In this document: positions 55,960-64,000 of the stretch, one piece after another
Layout of the letters: the number at the start of each line of letters is the position of its first letter
How positions within the stretch are numbered: the first letter of the stretch is position 1
NCBI GenBank assembly: GCA_025330725.1
Contig: JAIWND010000016.1
Coordinates: 620,001 to 684,000, forward strand
Source: Chlamydoabsidia padenii
Lineage: Eukaryota > Mucoromycota > Mucoromycetes > Mucorales > Cunninghamellaceae
Direction: 5' to 3'
DNA: 64,000 nt
The notes under the pieces: generated by a model
Database searches by the model: none
What the model was told of the DNA's origin: nothing
What the model saw: only the letters and a program-made list of their open reading frames with translations
Made by a program: the position numbers and the translations under genes

Positions 55960-58939
55960 CTATGCCAAGTCCATAGGAGAAATGGTGGTGGATGGTGGGT
56001 TGGAAGGTGGTATGACAGTATTGGTGGAAGGTGGTATGGTAGGTAAAGGAATGTTAAAGTAGGTACTGACATCGGCGATCAACGTCAGTTCGTTAAATAA
56101 CACCATTATATCAGGAGCAGTATAAATAACTTCAGGCACACTTGGAAGACTGGTTGGGTATGACTGGGAAAAAATAAAAAGTAGTTAGACCATCACATCC
56201 TATTTATCACATGTGTCTAGTTTACTTTTTCATTTTTGAATGAGGAATGACACCGTAAGATAATCCCACAGAGGACGAATCGTACAATAAAAGTCCACAA
56301 AAAGTCATCCGTCATAAACCTTTTCACGCTGTTATCTATAAAATAAAAAAGATAAGAAAGAATGAGTATGTGTGTGAGAAAGAAAAAGTAGCCCATTTAC
56401 CTAAATCGGGGTGATCCAGTAATGATTTGCCAATCGCCCGTTCTAATTGCGTTACTTTATGTATACATTCATCCCACTTGTCTTGATCCAAATTACCAAT
56501 ATCCGAGACTGAGCAAAACGCCAAGAGGGGTGTATGTAAAAAGAGAGTAAAGAGACTGCCGATCTCGCTCTTGTCTTGAATAGAGGAAGGGTACATGGTG
56601 GGTGATAAGAGACACATCAATGGTTGGTCAAACAGAGTGGGGGTCATTTGTTGATAAGCCGTGCTATTGTTGCTGTCCACGATGAGAAACAATGGTTTCC
56701 GTGTGAATGGGGTGAGATCGGCAGGGTATAAACAGGCCGGCATCGTTGATTGCGTCGGTACAGACAAAGCAGGTGGGGTTTCCTCAATGGCATTGTCGGG
56801 TGAATCGTTGGTTAAAGGTGTGTTAACGCCATTGGTCACGTTGCCTGCATTAGTGCTGTTGACCGTGTTACTGCTGGATATATTATTGCTTGGGTTATTG
56901 ATGTTGGATGTGTTGGTGTTGGCTGTATTATTGTTGTTGTTGTTGGCTGTACTGGTGTTAGCTGTATTGTTATTGCTGGTCGAGTTGGTTGCATTAATGT
57001 TATTGGAAGGGTTGTTGCTGTTGTTGTTATTGTTGTTGTTGTTGCTGCTGCTGGTAGATGTATTGTTAGTGTTAGATGTATTATTGCCACCAGCTGTGCT
57101 GTTGTTGTTGGCTATATTGCTGTTGCTATTAGCAATATTTAAAGATGGGGTCCGTTGACTAGTTGACACACCACCACTGAATCCGAATACACGTGATGCT
57201 TCATTGACATACCCATCCGCAGAGAGATATAAAAGCATGACGGCACTATCCCCAGTATCTTTAAAAGCTGTCGCAATATAGACCATGAGTTGAGAGAGAG
57301 TGGGTCGATAAAGTAGATACTTGTGAGGATTGGTTCGTTTGCTGCCAACATGACTAGGCTGCGAGGTAGTAGGTGATTGAGTGTTGAGCGTCGATTCCTT
57401 GCTCTGATCCTTTTTTTCTACTGCTGCTGCTGCTGCTGGCTGTAATTCCCTTGTACTGGGTTTACCGGCCGGTTCACGTTCCAAAGATTGCAACATCCGA
57501 TACATATCCAAGGTGAGTTCGGAAAACTTGATTTGATTTTGATAGTTTCCAACCAGAATAGCTTCTTGTAGTCGTAATCCTTGAGGCTTGTCTACTTGTT
57601 GAGCAGGTAATCGATGTTGGATTGGTACCTGGGTTCGATCGGCATTGATGGGCACCAGTTTCTTTTCGGCTTCCATGAACGTCATGATTTCTTGTAACAC
57701 CATTTGCCATTCCTTTGCGTCCACGGGTTTGAATGTCTTGGTGTATTCATCGATCAAGAGTTCCAATTCGCTAATGAGTAGTCGTATATTGTCATCCTTG
57801 TTCAATAAAAGGCACACCACAATAAAGCGCGCATAGTATCGCATTTTCTTGATCATCAAAGCAGGACTAGGCAAGATAGAAAAAAAAAATAGTGTTAGTT
57901 ATAATCAGACGAATTGGCGGTGGTACCACTTACTTTTTGACCTCGAGGATGTTCTTGAAGTATTGTCGATCATGGATAGCTTCGTAAAACACATAGGCTT
58001 CGTTAAGGTAATTGGTTTCACTTGTCCGCAAACTATAAAGTATAAAATGAGTATCCATCTTGCTTTTTTGTTACACGTCACTTACTAGTAGTGATAATAA
58101 AGTTGTCCAATCTTACTGGCGATTTCACCTACTTCCCAGCGTTTCAATCCATAGTTGTTCTTTTCTTCCAAAAGAGATCTACAATATGAGAAGAAGAAAA
58201 AAGTCAGTCAAACTGATAATATTGAGTGGTTCATATTGTTTGATTACCTGTGAGCCTGTTGGAATTTCCATAACTATAAAGAGTATCACCATTAGCTGTC
58301 GCGACAGTCGTTGTTATCTTGTAGGTCAACTTACCTTGGTATACACTTCAAAGGTTTTTTCAAAGTACTAGGACCAAGAAGAGAGAGATAAAAAGTTAGA
58401 TACATGTTCATCACTTTACTGTGTTTTTTCCATCTTACCGGACGCCATTGACGATGACTGCCAGTTGGAGGTAGATCCCTAATCATAAAGTGACAACAAG
58501 ACCAATATCAGACTACGCTAACAAGTCAACCCACCAGACTTACCGTAAACCGCTAAAAAGACTTTGACTTTTTTCCAAAAGATACTGGAATTCTTCTACA
58601 TACTTTTGATTTTGGATAGCATTACCTTCCTCAATGGTAGAAGGATCAATAGGGACGGATGTGGGCGCATCAGTGGTTACTGGAGTAAAGATGGGTGCCG
58701 ACGCAGGTAATGGTGCTGTTGCTGGTGCTGTAGTATTTGTTTTTGTAACCAAGGTTGATGGGTCCATTCCGCTACTGGTAGGTACTTCAGTCAAGGAGCT
58801 TACGTCCGTGTTTGCTAATTGTCAGTAAAGATTAGTTTTTTGTATATTTTTAAAATATAGACTTACCTGTGGTGGTAGACAGACTTGATACACCAACGGG
58901 TGTTCCATCGGCTGGTTTATCAATAGTAATGGGTTCCAT
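55960..58939 (-). CDS. SCAI homologue (suppressor of cancer cell invasion family)
   Basis: Exons: 58867-58939, 58544-58814, 58439-58478, 58335-58367, 58248-58273, 58086-58178, 57934-58032, 56401-57866, 56226-56335, 55960-56163; 804 aa, all nine junctions in frame. Family markers: HRQWRPYFEKTFEVYTKLWKF over four tiny exons, then LKRWEVGEIASKIGQLYYHY, YLNEAYVFYEAIHDRQYF, HKYLLYRPTLSQLMVYIA, LTPFTRKPLFLIVDSNNS, and FDQPLMCLLSPTMYPSSIQ. Animal SCAI is a nuclear cofactor of MRTF/SRF transcription and of DNA-break repair; the fungal role is unknown. The domain is interrupted by a roughly 105-residue Asn/Thr/Ser run (residues 455-561, bases 56819-57139). The N-terminal 110 residues are Thr/Pro/Ala-rich and disordered. 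Confidence 0.9.
56819..57139 (-). repeat. Asn-rich low-complexity expansion inside the SCAI domain
   Basis: In-frame AAT/AAC-rich microsatellite-like DNA coding an Asn/Thr/Ser run of about 105 residues between two conserved SCAI blocks. Confidence 0.9.
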
Positions 58940-59297
58940 GCAGAGAATGAATGAAACAGGAAAGAAAAATGTCGAAATGAAAATTTGAGCCAACAAAGGA
59001 AGCTTTATCCGACGAGAATTCGGCATTTGAATTCTAACGAAAAATTGCATCTCGCTTGAAACACATTGTTTCTTCAGTAGATCACCTGATGAGAAAAACT
59101 CGGTCTTACCCTCGCTTTCTTGTTATACAAAAAAAAAAAAAAAAAAGGTACACGAGGCACTTGCAACCTTTTGTAATGATCTGCAGGTATGAAATATACC
59201 CATTCTTGGGGACATGTTTATATAAAATCTGTAGTGTTTGTTTTTTATTAGAGAGGAAGAAGCCAGTTTCCCCATTCAATCGGCGCTTGAAATATGA
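58940..59297. other. SCAI promoter and spacer
   Basis: Contains a TCGGCATTTGAATT relative of the recurrent motif about 79 bases before the SCAI ATG and ATCGGCGCTTGAAAT at about 59279, overlapping the end of the next gene. No further gene. Confidence 0.4.
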
Positions 59298-59714
59298 TCA
59301 TGGAGTGGTATATAGAGGATATGATAAAGTATCGCTCATGGAAAGGTATTTTACAGAGTCAAATGAGGAAAAAGATAACGAGTTGAGAGAAGATGAAGAA
59401 GTGCTATTGGAGGAACGCCTGATTGGGCTATTGTATGAGAAGGATTGACGACGATGATAAGCCATTTCATAAGGCGGTGGTGAAGGACTATTTAAAGAAT
59501 GAAGACTATTGGATCTCAGCATAGGGAGACCACCGCCAGCGGTATCTTGCTTTGATTCTTGGTTTCTGCATACATTTGAGCAAAAAGAACTAGTCTAAAA
59601 GATAATGAGATAAAGGTGGATCTATCTTCTTTTTTTTTTTTTTTTACAATCACAAATGTAACATACACTATCAGTCATTGATTTTTCGCAGTAGAGGCAA
59701 ATATTAAGATCCAT
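59298..59714 (-). CDS. Small zinc-binding protein, Ecl1-like
   Basis: Exons 59667-59714 and 59298-59594 (114 aa). The first exon codes MDLNICLYCEKSMTDS and the second continues TSSFCSNVCRNQES, giving a paired CxxC...CxxxC knuckle at the extreme N-terminus. This pattern with MDL at the start is that of the yeast Ecl1/2/3 family, whose overexpression extends chronological lifespan. The rest is a Ser/Pro/Tyr-rich disordered tail with SPPPYEMAYHRR and repeated SSNSTSSSS. The splice donor GTATGT and the acceptor give an exact in-frame join. The family assignment rests mainly on the cysteine pattern; function is not established. Confidence 0.6.
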
Positions 59715-60527
59715 GATCCTATTGAATACGTTAAAGAGGGAGAAGGGAAGAAGAAGAAGAGGAAGAAAGATAGATGAAAAGATTGTATTTTATATATGGG
59801 TGGGAAGCTTCTAGCTTTTTTTTTAGGTTTCAAAAAAAGAATGACCTTCTTTTACCAACTTGTGTAACCAGGATAGTGTGTAAAGTCAGGTACAGTATCA
59901 TTCGTTATTTTTTTTATTATTTTTTATAGTGGTCGAAATTGATATTGTCCGCTCCTCACATAGAGTCTTTTTTTGCATAGAGCAGATACGATATTCACCA
60001 CGTGTTGTTACTTACTAATGATACCATGCTGTTTTAATATCACTAGATGAAAGATTCTTTTTTCAAAAATGATGTGCTCCAGTTCATATTAAAAGCTTAC
60101 TGTAAACGAGGGAAAATGCATGACCAAAATTCAAACGCCGATAACCAAGGCTCTCGATTAAACATAAATAAATTGTTTATTTTACAATAGCCGTCATGGG
60201 GTATGTGTTGAAGGACTTGGTGATTGTAACCTTGTTGGGTTTAGTCAAGTTAAACAACAGAAAATACACCAGATTAGTTATATAATATTATCGTCATCAT
60301 CTATCACACATACACCATAAATCATCACGCAACTTTTTATTTTATTTTATTTTATTACGGTCGTAGGCAAAACGTAGAAAAGGAAAGGATGAAATAGAAT
60401 ATGACAAGTAAAAAAAAAAGGGGAAGAAGGGGATGATACAAAACTAAAGTATAAAGTAAAAGGGAGATAACAATATTAAATAAATATATAAATATAGAAA
60501 GTAAGTGAGGAGGGGAGGGAGTGGGAT
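59715..60527. other. Intergenic region
   Basis: AT-rich 0.8 kb between tandem genes. TTCAAACGCCGA near 60130 is a distant relative of the motif. Nothing else recognised. Confidence 0.45.
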
Positions 60528-62534
60528 CTATTTGGTTTCTTGACTGACTTTAAGCATCAGCAAATCACCCACTTCGCTAATAGTTTCCACCGCACGGTCG
60601 ATATCTTCCTTGGTATGAGACGCAGATAAGCAGAATCTGGCACGTGAAGTGATGATAGGTGTAGCAGGATATCCGACGACACAGACAGCAATACCACGCT
60701 TGAGTAGTTCACGAGAGAATGCCGGAATCTTTGCAGGGTTGAATAACAACAAGGGCACCACCGGGCTTCCATGATCACCATAAACAATAAATCCAAGAGC
60801 ACGTAGTTTAGCAGCAAAGTGTTGAGAATTTTCGGCTAGTCGTTTAATTCGGAGTCGTCCATCGTCAGTTCCATCTTCTCCGCTATAAGATTTCCATGAT
60901 TAGTCCATGACACTATTACATAAACGTTGCTTGTTTTCTTACCAAATAATCTTCATGCTAGTCATCACCTGTTGTGCTACAGGAATAGACATGGGTTCGG
61001 CATAGATATAACCATGGTTGTGAATTCGCAAATGATCAACCACCGCCTTATCAGCAGCAATATAACCACCAGCAGCACCAAAGGATTTAGTAAAGGTTCC
61101 CATCAAGATATCGATATTTGCAGGATCGACACCAAAGAAATCGCAGACACCAGCCCCATTTTCACCAAGGGCACCAATGGAATGAGCTTCATCGACATAA
61201 AGGTAGAACTAGAGATAAATGTTAATATTCTGTATAATGCACAACCCTGCATTATTTGTTTGTTTCTTTGTTTGTGTATTTTTTTTTTTTTTACCTTGAA
61301 TTCCTTTTTAAGTTTGACGATTTCAGGTAGATTGACAATGGTTCCTTCCATAGAGTAAAGACCTTCCACGATGACCAAGATCTTCTTCCAAGGACGATGA
61401 GTACGAGGTTGGCCCTGAGAGATCACCTCACGTAGCAATTCCTTGAGATCATCCATATTATTGTGTTTGAATACCCGGACCGAGGCACCAGAGAGACGAG
61501 CACCAAAGACAATAGAGGAATGATTCATTTCATCAGAGATAATCAAACATCCTTTGTTGACCAAGGCAGGAATGGTTGTTGAATTGGTGGCAAATCCCAT
61601 ACTGACGACCATAGCATCTTGTTTACCAACAAAGCGAGCCACCAAACGTTCAAGATCTGTATGGAGTTGAGTTGACCCTGCTTCTGCACGAGGACTAGGA
61701 GAAGGAATACCATACATCAAGGTAGATTGTTCGACAGCATCCGCACAAGGACCAGTCTTTTGGGCGAATCCAAGGTAGTTGTAAGAGGCAAAGTTGAGAT
61801 TTTCAGTGACCTTGCCTGTCAATCGAAAAGTGCGATTAAAATCATAGCTGACGCGTTCCAATAATTTGACTGTACGAGAGGCCACACCTGTTATAGGTCG
61901 ATTCCAACAATCACTGTAATTAATAAAAAGGGGAGAAGAAAAAGAAAAAAAAAAGGAGATTAGTACGGGAGGATTCGGTTTTTCATACAGATACATAATA
62001 TAATTATGACAATAAAAAGTGTGATCATTTTCATTTTTACCGAATTCGAATATATAGCCGCCGAGTGTAGAATGAGTCAAAGTCAGATACAAGTGGAGCA
62101 TACCCCTTAGAATAAACAATAAAGGTTAATCGCTTTGTCAGTCATATGTTCACTTTATATTAAAGTACCTGGTTCATTTTCAAATGAGAATAGGCATGAG
62201 GTTTAAAAAACTTGCCCATAATGTCACGTAGATGGCCAAAGAGGATGAGTACAAAGTAGTTGAGGTAAGTCGATACCAAGACATATAAAGGAGCTGCTTC
62301 CAACTTGTGTTCTAGGTCATCATATCGTTTTGTTTCGCGAGAGGACCATGTGTTGGAACAAGACGTTTTAGTATGATTGGTGGTGGTAGCGGTAGTGGTG
62401 ACAGAATTATGTTTTTGAAGAAAGGCAGAAGGTGACACACTAAAAGAATGATCACTAGAGGATTTAGGAGTAGTCAAGTTGATACTCGGGATACTAGGGA
62501 TACTGATAGTATGAGCACGCTTTCCTTTCCCCAT
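60528..62534 (-). CDS. LCB2: Serine palmitoyltransferase subunit 2 (LCB2)
   Basis: PLP enzyme subunit that condenses serine with palmitoyl-CoA, the first step of sphingolipid synthesis, in the ER membrane. Exons: 62169-62534, 62041-62105, 61295-61913, 60943-61208, 60528-60882 (556 aa). A disordered Ser/Thr-rich N-terminus precedes a membrane segment (about 88-105, [18 protein letters not shown]). Then come [68 protein letters not shown] and [14 protein letters not shown] with the PLP lysine at 391. The lysine and the LCB2 N-terminal signature distinguish it from the LCB1 partner, which lacks the lysine. All joins keep frame. Confidence 0.96.
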
Positions 62535-63082
62535 GTCGAATAATTGTTGGAGAGGGTAAAGGTGATTGTATATTTAAAAAATAAAAATAAAAAAAGTGGA
62601 AAGAAAAAGAGAAAGATGTCTAAAATTTCAGGCTGTCTCATTTTTATTATTTGGGCCGAGTCTTCCATTTCGGGGTTTGAAACATGAACGAAAAATTACC
62701 CGCCCTTCACTCTACTGAGCCCATTTTTTTAAGACCCCCGTCTGTATTCTAGTTGAACCCCCCTCCCTCTATGGCTAAAATGATTCAGTGGAAATGACTG
62801 TAAGAATGAAAAAGGGGTGTGTGTGTGTGTGCATGGGATGATTTGTGTTGGGAGTAGTAATAAAAGGAAAAAAGATTATCATGGAAGCTAAAAAGTCATT
62901 TTTAGTCATTGCTGTGTCTCACCCCGACAACCATCCTGTCAAGTAGCCACTGATATAAAGTCCCCTAATTAAAGTGAGAGTGGTGATCTCCTTGACAGCC
63001 ACATGGGTTTCAGATCATTTATATCAAAAGATGGTATATTAAGACTTTTATTATGATAACAGACATTTTAAAACTATACTAG
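62535..63082. other. LCB2 promoter and spacer
   Basis: About 550 bases between tandem genes; TTCGGGGTTTGAAAC near 62670 (two mismatches to the motif) lies about 135 bases before the LCB2 ATG. A short (GT)n is near 62820. No gene seen. Confidence 0.45.
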
Positions 63083-63585
63083 TCAAGTGGTTTGTAGATA
63101 TTGGTTTAACAGTGAGACAGACTTTTCATATATTTCCATATCCATCGTTTCCACTTTCCTTAGGATTCTAGGCTTTAAAACAAGTTGATCAAGACCCTAT
63201 AAAGAGAAAGAATGAATTGACTATCCATGTTTCTCCGTGTTCCCTTCCCCCCCTCCTTTTTTTTTTTTTACCTCGTCATAGTCGACTTCGCCAATGCACT
63301 GGATCATGGCATCGATGGGAGCATGCACATCAACAAGTTCCGTATTCAATCGTAGAGAGGCTTGTTTGTATTCCATAGTGGCGCTATTTTGTATCGGATC
63401 GTAATACCTTAACCTATATTGATAAAAGCAAATGGTGTGAGCATGTATTGTGGGATCTACTTTTTTTTTTTTTTCGTAAAGACAGCTTACATTCCCGTGA
63501 CACGAATGGATGTGTTGGTATATTGTTGTGCATTAGTGACAAGATCTTGTAGCAGGACAGGTTTCCCTGAAGGTACAGTGGACAT
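63083..63585 (-). CDS. TEN1: CST telomere complex subunit TEN1
   Basis: Small OB-fold protein that joins CTC1/STN1 at chromosome ends. Exons 63491-63585, 63272-63413, 63083-63196 (116 aa, the usual TEN1 length). Sequence pattern: SGKPVLLQDLVTNAQQYTNT, then IRVTGMLRYYDPIQNSATM, LRLNTELVDVHAPIDAMIQ, CIGEVDY, and LVLKPRILRKVETMDMEIYE, matching the strand order (G-x-L-x-x-YD, V-x-T-x-LV, x-GE) and the closing RVL-x-x-V-x-G/T-M-D/N of TEN1. No frame longer than one exon is visible without splicing. Supported by pattern only; a distant OB-fold protein is the alternative. Confidence 0.72.
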
Positions 63586-64000
63586 GTACAGATTAAAACG
63601 AAAGAAAGTGTTTTATTTTTATCGGGGAAACACAAAAAAGTACGATTAAATGCCCGCCCAGAATCCAAAATTACACAGTGCCCCAAATTGCTCATATCAT
63701 TCACCCAATAAAAAGACCAAAAAAAGAGTTGACAAGGCAGATGGTAACATGTACTTTTATAATAAAAAGGTTTAGTAAGTGATGACAAGCTGGCAAGACA
63801 AATGGAAGATATTATTATAAGAATGAAAGTTGATTGCTAAAGTAGTAATGTATACAAACTAAATTGGTACATAGCATTATGTGTAGTGATAATAATAAAA
63901 TATAACATATAACATATACATGAGTTGTTAATGCTATTATGATTGGTTGTGGGGGATATAAATGATGTTAAAGGGGAAGGAGTGGCTTTCTTTCTTTTAA
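63586..64000. other. TEN1 upstream region to window end
   Basis: AT-rich; a TTAAATGCCCGCC sequence (about 63647-63659) about 60 bases before the TEN1 ATG resembles the recurrent motif. No gene seen up to the window edge. Confidence 0.4.

Noticed and set aside
56661..57158. 165-codon Leu/Val-rich frame opposite SCAI
   Set aside because: Complement of the Asn-rich run; not a membrane protein gene.

Overview
The window is nuclear DNA from an early-diverging filamentous fungus, most likely Mucoromycota (Mucorales-like). The genes have many short GT-AG introns, mostly 50 to 130 bases. Intergenic DNA is AT-rich with long A or T runs. The gene set includes a rhizopuspepsin-type acid protease, an M36 fungalysin, and SCAI, TEN1 and FAM133-like proteins. 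The placement rests on gene content and gene architecture only; no marker was searched.

I rebuilt 32 protein-coding genes by joining exons at splice sites and checking that each join keeps frame; one of them runs off the left edge. Left part (1-18.4 kb): a partial disordered protein, PKA catalytic subunit, a METTL21-type lysine methyltransferase, phosphoglycerate dehydrogenase, an ASNSD1-like amidotransferase/synthetase, mitoribosomal mL46, a mucin-like membrane protein, two other membrane proteins, and two small proteins of unknown role. The 18.4-24.2 kb stretch holds only HSP10 plus repeat-derived DNA: a possible LTR-element remnant, and a fold-back-like element with three tandem units facing one inverted unit around a decayed small gene.

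Middle part (24-48 kb): COA3 and an FG nucleoporin (divergent pair), mS38 and ribosomal protein S18 (divergent pair), a FAM133-like protein, a PXA/PX sorting nexin, a kinesin-4, a C2H2 factor, a pepsin-like protease, poly(A)-binding protein and QRI7. Right part (48-64 kb): indoleamine 2,3-dioxygenase, tubulin cofactor C, fungalysin, SCAI, an Ecl1-like small zinc protein, the LCB2 subunit of serine palmitoyltransferase, and the telomere protein TEN1. This is ordinary euchromatin with mixed housekeeping functions. Several genes serve mitochondria (mL46, HSP10, COA3, mS38, QRI7) or translation (S18, PABP).

The main unexplained signal is a 12-base word, GCGGGATTTGAA. It occurs exactly seven times (either strand) and at least eight more times with one mismatch. 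Most copies lie 60-120 bases upstream of start codons of unrelated genes, several beside a TATA box, and one lies in the arm of the fold-back-like repeat. Chance expectation for an exact 12-mer in 64 kb is about 0.01.
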